NCBI GenBank assembly: GCA_900470445.1
Contig: UCAU01000002.1
Span: forward strand, 1 to 64,000
DNA length: 64,000 bases
Direction: 5' to 3'
Source of the DNA: Hyphomicrobiales bacterium
GTDB lineage: Bacteria > Pseudomonadota > Alphaproteobacteria > Rhizobiales > Devosiaceae
Positions 1 to 10,000 of the stretch are shown in pieces; the stretch's first letter is position 1; each line of letters begins with the position of its first letter. Below the pieces are notes generated by a model. The model was given only the letters and a program-made list of their open reading frames with translations, ran no database searches and had not been told where the DNA came from. The position numbers and the translations under genes were made by a program.

Positions 1-318
1 GATATCGCCGCGCTCATCCTGGTGAAGGGCATGATGCGCGGCTGGTTCACTGGCAAGAAGCTCGGGGACTATACCACCTTCTCGGACATGCGGCGCGTGG
101 TCAACGGCACCGACCGTGCCAAACAGATCGAGCAGTATGCCGAAGCGTTCCTGGGCGCTCTGCCGGCGACGGTGAGGCCCGTCGAGCCTGCGAAGCCCAT
201 CCCGACCAACCCGCCTACGGAGACCGCGCCGCCTAAGCGCGCCAATGCCGCAGGCATCATCCTCGCAATCGTCATCCTGGCCGCCCTCGCAGCGGCCTTT
301 TTCTTTGTGAGGTTTTGA
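1..318 (+). CDS. Phage-type endolysin, C-terminal part with membrane anchor (partial)
   Basis: The reading frame is open from the first base, so the start lies upstream of the window. The visible part carries the pattern GWFTGKKL followed by RRVVNGTDRA and a short helix, which I know from the C-terminal half of GH19-like phage peptidoglycan hydrolases. A proline-rich linker (about residues 60-76) then leads to a C-terminal hydrophobic segment (AAGIILAIVILAALAAAFFF) ending in VRF, so the enzyme may be membrane-tethered. It is followed after 1 nt by another membrane protein, as in lysis cassettes of prophages or gene transfer agents. The catalytic domain is not in view, so the family is inferred from the C-terminus only. 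Confidence 0.6.
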   Translation, partial: DIAALILVKGMMRGWFTGKKLGDYTTFSDMRRVVNGTDRAKQIEQYAEAFLGALPATVRPVEPAKPIPTNPPTETAPPKRANAAGIILAIVILAALAAAFFFVRF

Positions 319-319
319 A

Positions 320-685
320 ATGCTGACTTCGATCATCCAAAACGCCGCCGCCGGTTGGATTTGGCGTCGTGCCCAAGAGCTGGGATCGCTCGCCACTGTA
401 ATGATCCCGATCTACCTGGCCATGCCTCCGCACATGCAGGAGGACGTGCGCGCCATCTTTACGGGCCAAGGCGGCGGCCTGACCATTTCGGCTGCCCTGG
501 GCCTGCTCTGGTACCTCTGGACGCAATGGCAGTCCTACCGTGCCACGACCATTGCGCAGGTCGTGACCAAGACGGGCGAGAAGATCATGCCCAAGCCTGA
601 CAGCGTTGGGATGGAGCGCGTTGAAACACAGGCCAAGGCCGCGCCCAAACGCCAGACCCTTTGGGAACGGCTGACCGGCAATTGA
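320..685 (+). CDS. Small membrane protein, holin-like
   Basis: 121 residues with two hydrophobic stretches, SLATVMIPIYLAM (about 23-35) and LTISAALGLLWYLW (about 54-67), and a basic, lysine-rich tail. The start is 1 nt after the endolysin stop (TGAAATG), indicating translational coupling. Size, topology and position directly behind a cell-wall hydrolase are what a phage holin or spanin-type lysis protein would show. I recognise no family from the sequence itself, so the role is inferred from context. Confidence 0.5.
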   Translation: MLTSIIQNAAAGWIWRRAQELGSLATVMIPIYLAMPPHMQEDVRAIFTGQGGGLTISAALGLLWYLWTQWQSYRATTIAQVVTKTGEKIMPKPDSVGMERVETQAKAAPKRQTLWERLTGN

Positions 686-821
686 CCATTCGGGCGGCTT
701 CGGTCGCCCGCTTTTCTAATCGTGGGGCTCGATCAGTGAACAAAGAAACTATGTCTGATGCCGAACGGCACGTCATGGCCCGGCTGGCTGAGGCCCTGGG
801 AGAGGAAAATCAGATGATGTT

Positions 822-1013
822 GTGGTCTTTTCCCGCGATGAAGCGGAGGTCTTGAAGGAATGGGCAAAATTCATGATCGCATGGAAAACGCTGGGGAAGT
901 GGGGCGCGAGCCTGCGCCAGGTTATCCTGTTCTTTGGTGGGGCGTTGGCTTTCTTGGCCGCTCTCCGGCTTGGGCTTCTGGACTGGCTGGGTCTGGGGAC
1001 CATCCCAAAATGA
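822..1013 (+). CDS. Small phage membrane protein, possibly the second half of a frameshifted gene
   Basis: The frame gives a charged amphipathic start (VFSRDEAEVLKEWAKF) followed by a membrane helix (about residues 32-56, VILFFGGALAFLAALRLGLL). The only start codon is a GTG at 822 without a clear ribosome binding site. An overlapping frame upstream (GTG 736 or ATG 751, stop at 855) encodes MSDAERHVMARLAEALGEEN, which looks like a matching N-terminus. Joining the two needs a -1 shift near 803-815. Either this is a short gene, or a frameshift (programmed or mutational) links the two parts. The stop overlaps the next start (ATGA at 1010). Confidence 0.45.
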   Translation: MVFSRDEAEVLKEWAKFMIAWKTLGKWGASLRQVILFFGGALAFLAALRLGLLDWLGLGTIPK

Positions 1014-1522
1014 GGCGCACCATCATATCTGCTGTAATCGGAGCCGGGCTTGCCTTCGGCGTGATGACGGCTATCGACGGTTACCAGAACATCCGCACCG
1101 CAGCGCGCTTCGCCGAAATGCAGCAGGCCTCGCCCAGCGACTGGCTCGAACTCAGTTCTATCCAAGTTCGCAACTCAGTAATGCCGGCAGAGCCTAGTCT
1201 GCGCTTCGTGGGCACGTCGAGCATGGATCTGCTGATCCGCTTGGCAGTGTCCCCGCGTGAGGCCGATACGGGCCACGTCATCTGCTCTGGCGGCGGCCGG
1301 ACGACCCTGTTTGAGGAAGGCATGCCAGTCACTTTCGACGCTCGGATATCCAGTTTGGCCGGGCTCGACTCCTGTGACTTTCCGGTCGGTCGATATCGTG
1401 TTCGCTTGAGCTTCTTGATGACGGAGCCGGGGACGCAGATTTCCAAGACGCTGCTGGTCGAAACTGAAGATCTGGAGGTCATCGCTGCGCCTGTCGAGCA
1501 TAGCGCCGGGCCGCCAAGGTAG
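1010..1522 (+). CDS. Membrane-anchored or secreted protein of unknown function, phage region
   Basis: 170 residues starting at the ATG that overlaps the preceding stop. The N-terminus is a signal anchor (MRRTIISAVIGAGLAFGVM), followed by an extracytoplasmic region that looks beta-rich and contains two cysteines. I do not recognise the family. Tight coupling to the upstream small membrane proteins suggests it is the last gene of the lysis-type cassette. A longer in-frame upstream reading exists but would overlap the previous gene almost completely, so the ATGA start is preferred. Confidence 0.5.
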   Translation: MRRTIISAVIGAGLAFGVMTAIDGYQNIRTAARFAEMQQASPSDWLELSSIQVRNSVMPAEPSLRFVGTSSMDLLIRLAVSPREADTGHVICSGGGRTTLFEEGMPVTFDARISSLAGLDSCDFPVGRYRVRLSFLMTEPGTQISKTLLVETEDLEVIAAPVEHSAGPPR

Positions 1523-1540
1523 GGCTCGGCCCTGCATCAC

Positions 1541-1789
1541 TCACTCCGCCGGTACTCGCAGTGCCTTGGCCTCTCCACGTGTGCTCTCGCGGAGCAGGTG
1601 GCCTTTCAGTAAACTTCCTGCCGCGATGTCGGGTCGTTGTTTCCCGGCCAAGACACTCAACAAGCGCCCGCCAGCGGCCACGTGAATAAGCCCATTTTCC
1701 AGGTAGAATGATGCCCGATGGACGTTATTTAGATCGTCGCGAATTTCGATATCGTAGACGGTGTTATTGCTGAATTCAGCACTCGTCAT
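1541..1789 (-). CDS. Small hypothetical protein
   Basis: 82 residues, no signal peptide or membrane segment. An excellent ribosome binding site (AGGAGG, 7 nt before the ATG at 1789) supports expression. The sequence contains YDIEIRDDLNNVHRASFYLENG and a polar C-terminus. I do not recognise a family. It is convergent with the phage-like genes and separated from its upstream neighbour by about 500 bases without coding signal. Confidence 0.5.
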   Translation of the reverse strand: MTSAEFSNNTVYDIEIRDDLNNVHRASFYLENGLIHVAAGGRLLSVLAGKQRPDIAAGSLLKGHLLRESTRGEAKALRVPAE

Positions 1790-1799
1790 AGCTTCGCCT

Positions 1800-1812
1800 C
1801 CTGTTGAACAGG
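1800..1812. promoter_or_regulatory. Perfect 13-bp palindrome overlapping the ribosome binding site of the 1789 gene
   Basis: CCTGTT-G-AACAGG is a perfect inverted repeat whose right arm (on the minus strand) abuts the AGGAGG Shine-Dalgarno sequence. A one-base loop cannot fold as RNA, so a DNA-binding site (operator) is the more plausible reading. It could also be chance. Confidence 0.25.
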
Positions 1813-2300
1813 CGGGAGCTTGAACCCATTATTGGGAAAGGCTGGGCAATTGCTCTCAGCGTCGGCGTGCCGCAGTCGCTAGCCGACGATGTACTGAGCG
1901 TACGCCTTCGTCTGCAACGAGTCGATGACCATCGATCCGGCTAGCTAATGGGAAATCGGGAGAGCCATACGTTTTTGGGAATGCAGGCCCTCCCATGAGC
2001 CCATGACGGCGAGCCCAGAGCTATTGAATATGAAACGCGTCGCGAAGAAAACCCCGTAGTCTTAGATATTTAGTTGAGAGAGCAGGAGACCTAGCCACTT
2101 CTTAAATTCGCAAGTTGGTGATGACGCCGGCGTAGGTTCCGCGAGTGAGGGAGGTCGGGGTGACGCCACACTTTACCCCCGATCCCACGTTGCCGCCTGG
2201 ACTTAACAATGGCGTTGGCCAGGCCCTCGAGCGTTTAATAGATCGGGAAGCGAGGGGCCGTCAGTGTTCAGACAAACCTCGCGCCTAACCGAATGGTGTT
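1813..2300. other. Intergenic stretch without recognisable gene
   Basis: About 490 bases between the small gene at 1541-1789 and the 3' end of the chemoreceptor. I saw no convincing open frame, RNA gene or mobile-element end. It presumably contains the promoter of the minus-strand gene at 1789. Confidence 0.5.
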
Positions 2301-4331
2301 TTAGAATTCGCTCCAGTCACTCGAAATCGCCGCATTGCCTTGGCTGAGGTAGGCCCTGGCGGCACGCTTCGCATTGGCCGGCTTGATGGCGCTGTGTGGC
2401 GGCGGCGCCGAATTGCGCTGAACCACAGCACGACCTTCGCCGGTTTTGAACACTGTAACGATATCGTCCAGCGCCCCGGCCTGGGCCTCGGTCTGTTCGA
2501 TCGAGGCATTCATCTCCTCAACCAATGCCGCATTGTGCTGGGTCATCTCATCCATCTGGCGGACGGCAATATTGACCTCTTCGATGGCGGATGCCTGTTC
2601 CTGGCTATCGCGCGCAATGCCATCCATCAGCTGATTGTTGGCGCGCGCCGCATCCAGCATGGCATGCAGCCGCCCTGCAGCGTCCGACACCAGGCGCGAG
2701 CCCAGGCCCACCTCGCCGGTCGACTGTTCGATCAGGACCTTGACGTCGGCCGAGGCAGAGGCTGCCGATTGCGCCAGGCGCCGCACTTCCACGGCCACGA
2801 CCGCAAAGCCCTTGCCGGCATCGCCGGCCCGCGCCGCTTCTACCGAGGCGTTGAGTGCCAACAGGTTGGTTTGGAAGGCGATATCATCGATCATGCCGAT
2901 GATATTGGAGATCTTGCCCGAACTGGTCTCGATCGCCGTCATGGCCTCATTGGCCTTTTCCATCACTTTGCGGCCCTCTTCGGCGGTGCGGGTCACCTCG
3001 CCGGCGTTGACGCTGGCATCCTTGGCGCGCTGCGAATTCTGCAGCACGGTCGCTGCCAGCTGTTCCATGGTTGCCGACGTCTCTTCGATCGTCGCCGCCT
3101 GCTTGGTGGTGCGTTCAGAGAGGTCATTGGCGCCGGCCAGGATTTCCCCGGTGGCGAGGCGCAGTGACCGCGACGTATCGCGCAACTGCATCACCACCTC
3201 ACTGAGCTTGTCGCCCACCGCATTGGTATCGGTCTTGAGGCGGGCAAAGGCACCCTGATACTCGCCTTCCATGCGCATGGTTAGGTCCGTATTGGCGAGA
3301 GCCGTCAGCACCCGGCCGGTCTCGTCTAGTCCGCGGTCCACGGTGGCCACGAGGCTGTTGACGCTGCTTGCCAGACCGTTGAGTTCGGGATCGGGGAATT
3401 GAGCCTCGACACGGCGGCTGAAATTGCCGGCGATCGCAGCATCCACTACTTCGCCGAAAGCTCCCTGCAGTTCGCTCATCATCTGCTGGCGCGCCTTCTG
3501 GTCGGCAATGATGCGCGCCGCTTCCGCCTCGGTCATCTGGCTGACCTTGAGTCCGTTTTCACGGAACACTTCGACGGACCGCGCCATGTCGCCGATTTCG
3601 TCGCGACGGGTCATCCCCTGTGGCACCACGTCGAAGTCATTGTCGGCGATGCGCACCATGTCACGGTTCAGTCTGGCGATCGGCTTGCTGATCGAGCGGG
3701 CAATGAAAACGCCGATGAGCAGCAGCAACAAGGTCACGCCAAAGGCAATGGCCCCGCTGATCAGCGCGGCTTCGCCGAAGATGGCATCGACCTGTGTGGT
3801 CAATACGCCCGAGGCAATCGTCCAGCCCCAGGGGGTGAAAGCCTGCGCATAGCTGACCTTGTCGAAAAAGCCGCCTTCCGGGGACTTGAACAGATAGGTG
3901 ACAAAGGTCGATCCATTGGCGATGGCATTGGTGACCATCTCCTTGATGTAGAGCTTGCCGGCGCCATCCGCTTCGATGGAACGGTCGCTACCCTGCTTTT
4001 CCGGCTTGGTCGGGTGCATCAGCATGACCATGTCGAACGTGTCAATGAACACGTATTCTCCGCCCTGATAGCGGAAGCCGCGCAGGGACTCCAGCGTCAG
4101 TGACTTGGCTTCTTCTTCGGTGAATTCACCAGCTTGAGCCCGGTCATAGTAATTTTGCGCAATGCTTGTCGCGCCCTGAACCACGCTCTGCAATTCGGTG
4201 CGCTTGAAGGCGTCGAGGTTCTCGCGCAACGTGTAGAGCTGATATGCCAGTACGCTGGCAAATCCGATGGCGAAGATAATGATCAAAGCATAGAGGCGTC
4301 GGGCGATGCTGCCAGTGAAGAAGTTAGTCAC
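2301..4331 (-). CDS. Methyl-accepting chemotaxis protein with periplasmic Cache domain
   Basis: Membrane chemoreceptor, 676 residues from the GTG at 4331. This start is chosen because GGAG lies about 7 nt upstream; reading from 4436 would add 35 unlikely residues. Order: TM1 (about 12-33), single Cache-type sensor (about 34-185, [11 protein letters not shown]), TM2 (about 190-210), HAMP ([13 protein letters not shown]...), a second HAMP-like linker, then the cytoplasmic signalling hairpin with the conserved tip [20 protein letters not shown]. The protein ends in DWSEF, resembling the DWEEF-type pentapeptide that tethers CheR/CheB on rhizobial receptors. The ligand is unknown; Cache domains of this type often bind small organic acids. 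No che genes are in the window. Confidence 0.93.
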   Translation of the reverse strand: MTNFFTGSIARRLYALIIIFAIGFASVLAYQLYTLRENLDAFKRTELQSVVQGATSIAQNYYDRAQAGEFTEEEAKSLTLESLRGFRYQGGEYVFIDTFDMVMLMHPTKPEKQGSDRSIEADGAGKLYIKEMVTNAIANGSTFVTYLFKSPEGGFFDKVSYAQAFTPWGWTIASGVLTTQVDAIFGEAALISGAIAFGVTLLLLLIGVFIARSISKPIARLNRDMVRIADNDFDVVPQGMTRRDEIGDMARSVEVFRENGLKVSQMTEAEAARIIADQKARQQMMSELQGAFGEVVDAAIAGNFSRRVEAQFPDPELNGLASSVNSLVATVDRGLDETGRVLTALANTDLTMRMEGEYQGAFARLKTDTNAVGDKLSEVVMQLRDTSRSLRLATGEILAGANDLSERTTKQAATIEETSATMEQLAATVLQNSQRAKDASVNAGEVTRTAEEGRKVMEKANEAMTAIETSSGKISNIIGMIDDIAFQTNLLALNASVEAARAGDAGKGFAVVAVEVRRLAQSAASASADVKVLIEQSTGEVGLGSRLVSDAAGRLHAMLDAARANNQLMDGIARDSQEQASAIEEVNIAVRQMDEMTQHNAALVEEMNASIEQTEAQAGALDDIVTVFKTGEGRAVVQRNSAPPPHSAIKPANAKRAARAYLSQGNAAISSDWSEF

Positions 4332-4778
4332 TTTGTCTCCAGTGACGTGCGGGCAACAGGAATGACACTGGTCCGCCCCGCGGATGAAGCCTGGTACGTC
4401 GATATTATTTGATGTGGTGACGTAGGAATCCGTCAAACCGACACTGTCTTAGCTTGGTTAATCGCCGGTAAAACACCGTGCGACAGCCGTCGCGTTTTGA
4501 GTTCACAAATGAAGGAAAGCGAATGACTGCAGGTTTCTACACTCCTGATCGCATATAGGAGCTCAGAGGCTCTTTGGGCTGAGGATGAAGGGCGGCGTTC
4601 AGAAGTACTGGCCTCAGTCGATCAGCACTTTTTACCCGGCACCATGCTGGCTCGGCATTTTCTGCACAGAAGATCGGCCAGAACACAGCTCGCCGAGCCA
4701 AATTCCTCCTGTTCCAGTGTTCTGCGCTTGGCCCGCATTTTGCATGAACGAGGACGACTGATTGTCACGAGGTCCACC
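4332..4778. other. Intergenic region between divergent genes
   Basis: About 450 bases holding the divergent promoters of the chemoreceptor (minus) and the unknown gene at 4779 (plus). Open frames in both directions here look like extensions of the real genes with poor codon composition. No RNA gene or repeat was recognised. Confidence 0.45.
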
Positions 4779-5522
4779 ATGCAGATTACAGCTGCCACTT
4801 TCGCCGATCCTGCAATGCGACAATACCTGCAGACCTACTATGAAAATCAGAAAGCGGAGGCGGTGGCGTCGTGGAAGGCTCGTGAGCCCATTCCCGAAAA
4901 CGCGGAATTCAAACTTCCGGACGGCTCCATTCTGGTCGGCAAGGCTGTCCAGATCAGCGCCGAACAAATGGAAAAAGCGATCGTTCCTTTCGACCAGTGG
5001 CTCGACTTCCAGATTGACCGGTTCACCAATCCCGGACTTGGGCCAAAGCGTTTGGAGATGGCGCAGCAGCAACTCGATTTTGTGCAGGCGAACGGTCCTG
5101 ATAGCAGTTCAAACGTCCGCACGACATTTTCAAGTAACGGCGTCTTGTTGGCCGCTCTCTATACCAATGGCACCACCATGACGTCGAATGGTAGTGCGCA
5201 AATTCTCAGCCCCATTCTCGATAGAGCCAACGACCTGGAACTGACTGGACAGAAGCGCACCGACTATCTGACCCGCGAAATCCAGGTTGCGCTATCAAAG
5301 CGGCACCGGGATCTCAATGTCACCAGCTACCCCGACAATACCATTCCGACCAAGCGTGAATTTGGACAGCTCTGGCACCCCAATTTTGACATTGATGACC
5401 ATCACGCATCCGCCATAGCCGAGGCACAGGCGAGCTACGAAGATGCCTATGCTTGGTATCAGCAGTCGCAGACAAATCTGGATCAGATGCGCGACTTTCT
5501 ACTGAAGATGCAGGAAGCCTAG
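4779..5522 (+). CDS. Hypothetical protein
   Basis: 247 residues from the ATG at 4779, preceded by GAGG about 7 nt upstream. An in-frame extension to 4644 lacks a ribosome binding site and has atypical composition. The protein is soluble, with no signal peptide, and starts MQITAATFADPAMRQYLQTY. It has a glutamine-rich helical middle (RLEMAQQQLDFVQ) and a helical C-terminus (DAYAWYQQSQTNLDQMRDFLLK). I do not recognise a family. It stands alone on this strand. Confidence 0.6.
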   Translation: MQITAATFADPAMRQYLQTYYENQKAEAVASWKAREPIPENAEFKLPDGSILVGKAVQISAEQMEKAIVPFDQWLDFQIDRFTNPGLGPKRLEMAQQQLDFVQANGPDSSSNVRTTFSSNGVLLAALYTNGTTMTSNGSAQILSPILDRANDLELTGQKRTDYLTREIQVALSKRHRDLNVTSYPDNTIPTKREFGQLWHPNFDIDDHHASAIAEAQASYEDAYAWYQQSQTNLDQMRDFLLKMQEA

Positions 5523-5800
5523 GACGATTTCCGCTTATGGCCTCAGCGTAGTGGCGTAGCGCGTGATCCTCCTCCGCCATCAACGCTGGCCGCATCATTG
5601 GCTCCATACCCATGAGCGGTCAGTCCGCATTCGGACCCCATTGTAGCCGTTGACCCGTCGTCTTCGGCGTCCTAAAAGCCGACCCATAGCAGAAGGAGAT
5701 TTATGCGCAGAGGCTTGTGATCCCAGCCGCAAATAGCGGTATCGCCGGCACCACAGGATGGTCGCCGAACCTCTTTGCATATCTTTTCTGCGGAGTTCTC

Positions 5801-6250
5801 ATGAATACCGAGGACGTTTTGATTCGGCCTTTCGAGGCAGCGGACACCCATAAACTTTCGAAGATCTGGCTCGAAGCCTCATTGCTTGCTCACCCGTTTA
5901 TAGGCGAGCACCGTTTGATGGCTCAACAGGCGCTAATCGAAGAGCAGTATCTGCCAAGCGCTGAAACATGGGTCGCAACTATGAACGGTCAACCGGCCGG
6001 CTTCATCAGTTTGCTCGAGACCTTCATTGGAGGACTGTTTATTTGTCCGGACCGTCAAGGGCTGGGAATTGGAAGCCGTCTAGTCTCGCACGCCCTGACT
6101 TTGAAGGGTGAACTTACGCTTGAGGTCTACACTCAGAACCTGCAAGCGATGGGCTTCTACAGATCACTCGGCTTTCAGGAGCTTTCTCGGCGCTCGGCGG
6201 ACGATGAAGGTTATCCCTACGAAAATGCGCGTTTGTGTCTGATGGCATGA
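5801..6250 (+). CDS. GNAT-family N-acetyltransferase
   Basis: 149 residues from the ATG at 5801 (GGAG 6 nt upstream); an earlier in-frame start at 5717 lacks one. The protein shows the GNAT fold pattern: VLIRPFEAADTHKLSKIW at the N-terminus, the acetyl-CoA loop CPDRQGLGIGSRLVSHAL (motif A, Q/R-x-x-G-x-G/A), and the motif B region LEVYTQNLQAMGFYRSLGF. It most resembles small YjaB/YiaC-type acetyltransferases. It transfers an acetyl group from acetyl-CoA to an amine; the substrate cannot be told. Confidence 0.88.
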   Translation: MNTEDVLIRPFEAADTHKLSKIWLEASLLAHPFIGEHRLMAQQALIEEQYLPSAETWVATMNGQPAGFISLLETFIGGLFICPDRQGLGIGSRLVSHALTLKGELTLEVYTQNLQAMGFYRSLGFQELSRRSADDEGYPYENARLCLMA

Positions 6251-6327
6251 CGATTTGCCGGGCGGTGAAGCTGCCGTCCGGCAGCAATCTACTGCAGTTG
6301 CCCAAACGCAGTCGGTCTGAAATCCAC

Positions 6328-6410
6328 CGTTATCGCCATTGCCGGTCTCTCACCGGAACGGCCGCTTTTGAGATACGTCAACACCGCGCCAATGGCTGAG
6401 ACGGAGCGCT
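6328..6410 (+). repeat. 83-bp dispersed repeat, copy A
   Basis: This stretch matches 19542-19624 at 75 of 83 positions by my alignment, in the same orientation. It contains a small inverted repeat (CCGGT-ctctc-ACCGG). Both copies lie inside minus-strand frames that translate to SAIGAV.T.LKSGRSGERP, but neither surrounding frame looks like a real gene. See copy B. Confidence 0.75.
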
Positions 6411-6607
6411 TGGGTAGCTGCGGTGAGACCTCGAGTGGCCACCGCTGACGGGTTCCGACCGCATCGTCGCCTTGGAATGCTCGTTCGGCGTCGGGGAATA
6501 CCTCTGGGCCCTTCGCTTTTCTCACGGGAAGATTTTTAGCCCGTAGCCGCGTATTTTCCCGGCCCCACTCCTGCGGAACTACTGAGCAAATCGGCGCCAA
6601 TGAGGCA

Positions 6608-6721
6608 TTACCGATTCCACTCGCGATGCAGGGTCTCGTTGCTCAATCCCCAGAACAGCAGCAGCGTCATGGCGATGGCGACAACGGTCGCGATCAGCAG
6701 CTTGCGCAGCAGGCGCGGCGA
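6608..6721 (-). pseudogene. C-terminal remnant of a small membrane protein
   Basis: On the minus strand the frame ending at 6608 reads RLLRKLLIATVVAIAMTLLLFWGL followed in the same frame by SNETLHREWNR and a stop. This is a plausible transmembrane helix with basic flank and hydrophilic tail. An in-frame TAG at 6722-6724 cuts it off upstream, and the only ATG (6670) lies in the middle of the helix. It is most likely the 3' end of a decayed gene next to the dispersed repeat. The family is not recognised. Confidence 0.35.
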
Positions 6722-7090
6722 CTATCTCTCCGGCCTCTGTCTGGTAGCGGGCACCGGCATCCGCATTTTATTCCGCAAGCTCGAAGGACTTGCTTGCACC
6801 GGCTGGGCAGCGTTCGGGACGTGCCTGAGGAAACGATATCCTCCTCGGCGGAGGGTAGGAGCCACCGGTCGCCGTTGTCACTCGTGTGGAATGGGCGCGT
6901 TGCCGTCCGGCAGCAAACGACCCTGTCGGACTGTACTTAAACAGAGACGGAAAGCGACATCGGCAACATGTCGGCGCGAGTCTTGGCGCTACTTGGTCAT
7001 TGATATCGGACAGCATCCAGAGGGCTTTGTGGCAGAAATCTGGCGTGATACGAATGCGACTCTGTTTTGAACATTTTTTTGAGTTCGGTC
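6722..7090. other. Non-coding or decayed sequence upstream of the autotransporter gene
   Basis: About 370 bases. Several overlapping open frames exist here but none has a ribosome binding site or protein-like composition. It should hold the promoter of the gene starting at 7091. Confidence 0.4.
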
Positions 7091-10000
7091 ATGGTTTTGC
7101 GGTGGCTTAAGGGGCTGGCTTCCGGCGGTCGCGCAGTGGGCGCTACTGCGTTTCTTGCGGGGCTGATGGGCCTGTCGGTCCCGGTGCTGGCGGCATCATC
7201 CGACTGTACTGCCATCAACAGCCAATGGTCCAATGTCACTCAGTCCGGCGGCCTGGAGAAGTACGAAGAGTATTACTCTCTGATGCCGGGTGAGCAGATC
7301 ACCTATTCGGCGTCGACCACGGGGAGCACGAACGGGGCCGGAGACCCCTTCAATGGCGGCGGCTTCGCGGTTTACCTCGGACCGGACTACCACCTGGGCT
7401 TGGAAGAATATGCCACCTCTGGAAACGAGGTGGTGGCCAGCGGTTCGGTCACCGTCGACAGCAGCGGTCAGGTAACCCTTTACGCCTGGAGCGGCGCCAG
7501 CGGAGCGACCGTGTCCGCCACTGTGGTGTGTGCGGTGCCAACGCCGCCAGCCGCAGTGGCGAGCGTATCGGTGCCCGCCGATGGCACCTATCGGATCGGC
7601 GAGACGCTTTCCTTCACCGTGAATTTGGACAACGTCGTTACGGTCACTGGAACTCCCAGGCTCGCATTGGTGGTGGGGTCGACCACGCGCTACGCGAACT
7701 TCGTTTCCGGCAGCGGATCATCGGCCCTGTTGTTCCAGTACATGGTCGTTTCAGGTGATTTGGATAGCAATGGCGTTTCGGTCGGACCGCTCTCGCTCAA
7801 TGGGGGAATGATACGCGATGGAGCGAGCAATGACGCCGTGCTGACGCTGAATAGCGTCGGCAGTACGGCGGCTGTCAGTGTGGATGGCGTAGCACCCGGC
7901 GTCACCGGCGTCAGCGTCAGCGGGACCCCTGCCGCCAACGCCAGTCCGGTGGTGTTCACGGCCGACTTTTCCGAGCCCGTTTCCGGGCTTTCAACCTCGC
8001 AATTCAGCGTCACGACGACAGGCACGGCCAGCGGGACGATAAGCGCCATTTCGGCCTCGTCCGGGTCGACTGTCGACGTGACGGTTTCCAGCATCAGCGG
8101 CCAGGGAACGCTGCGGCTGGACGTCAATGCCTCGTCGTCCGTCGTCGATTCCGCCGGAAATAGCCTGGCAACGGGTTTCACCGCGGGCGGCACGCATACG
8201 GTCGACATGAGGGCCGACCAGACAATTACCTTCAACAATCCCGGCGCGCAGAATTTCGGGACAACGCCGACGCTATCGGCGACGGCGAGTTCGGGTCTCG
8301 CTCCGACCTTCTCGTCGTCGACACCCGGGGTGTGTACCGTGACGGGCGGCGGAACACTCAGTTTCGTCACCGCCGGCGCCTGTACGATCGACGCCGACCA
8401 GGAGGGGGATGCCGCCTATCTCGCTGCGCCGACGGTCACCCAATCCTTCACGGTCAACGCTGACATCCCCGGGGCACCCTTGATCGGAACCGCGACGGCG
8501 GGGGTTGGGCAGGCCAGCGTGAGCTTCATGGCGCCCGCCTTCGATGGTGGGGCCGCCATTACCGGATATGCGGTGACGGCCAATCCGGGTGGCCTGACAG
8601 GTACCGGCATATCGAGCCCTATCCTGGTTACGGGGCTGACCAATGGCGTTGCCTACACCTTTACCGTGACGGCAACCAATTCGGCGGGGACCGGCGCAGC
8701 CTCATCCGCGTCGAATGCGGTGACGCCAGCTTCGCCGCAGACGATTACCTTCGCCACTCCGAGCGCACAGAACTTTGGTACGGCACCGACGCTGACCGCT
8801 ACCGCGAGTTCTGGGCTGACGGTAACCTTCAGCTCGAGCACGACGGGTGTGTGCACCATCACATCCGGCGGGCTTTTGACGACGATCTCGGCGGGAACCT
8901 GTACGGTCAATGCCGACCAGGCGGGCAATGGCACTTATCTAGCCGCAACCCAGGTCAGCCGCAGCTTTACCATAAACCCCATCGTTCCCGGAGCGCCAGG
9001 TGCGGTGGTGGCAACAGCAGGAGATACGCAGGCCTCGGTGGCGTTTTCCGCACCGGCGAGCAGCGGGGGCGCCAGCGTTACAGGCTATACGGTGATGGTG
9101 ACCCCGCCCGATGTTTCGCCCGCCAGCGGTGCCAGCAGCCCGATCGTGGTCACAGGATTGACTAATGGGCAGGCCTATACCTTCACGGTGACGGCGGATA
9201 ACGCCGCAGGCACCGGACCGGCCTCGGCTGCGTCCAGTTCCATCACCCCCAAGGCGGTGCAGACGATTACCTTCTCCAATCCGGGGGTGCAGGATTTCGG
9301 CACCACGCCAACCCTTGAAGCCACGTCGGATTCCGGCCTGCCCGTGACCTTTACGTCCAGCACGACCGGCGTTTGCACCATCACATCAAGCGGGGGGCTG
9401 ACATTCGTGTCGACGGGCACGTGCACGATCAATGCCGACCAGGCGGGCGATGCCAGCTATCTGCCCGCCACGCAGGTCTCCCGGAGTTTTGCGGTGAGTG
9501 GCGTGCTGCCAGGCGCACCCACAGGGGTGAGCGCCCTCGCCGGCAGCAGCATGGCCACGGTCAGCTTCACCGTGCCCGCTGACACCGGCGGGTCCTCCAT
9601 TCTGGACTACACGGTGACCGCCAGCCCCGGCGGCGCGACGGCAGCAGGAACCTCCAGCCCGATCGTCGTCGGCGGCCTCATCAATGGTGTGATCTATACC
9701 TTCACCGTGACGGCGCGCAATTCCAGCGGGACCGGCACGACCTCGGCCGTGTCGGCACCGGTAGTGCCCGGGACGGCGCAGACGATCACATTCGCCAACC
9801 CGGGCCCGCAGGTCCTGGGCACTTCGGTGACGTTGTCCGCCTCCGCGACATCAGGGTTGTCCGTCCACCTTGCGAGCACCACGTTAGCCATCTGCACTGT
9901 TACGGCCGGGGGCACGCTGACCCCGGTATCGACCGGCACCTGCACCATCGAGGCGAGCCAGGCGGGGGACAGCACTTATCTGCCCGCCGCGCCGGTTCAG

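Noticed and set aside
2340..4103. Long plus-strand open frames opposite the chemoreceptor gene
   Set aside because: They are antisense shadows of a clearly recognisable protein, rich in His/Arg/Gly as expected from high third-position GC, with no ribosome binding sites.
6289..6600. 103-residue minus-strand frame containing repeat copy A
   Set aside because: The similarity to the frame at 19401-19721 is confined to the 83-bp repeat. Flanks are unrelated and no start signal exists.
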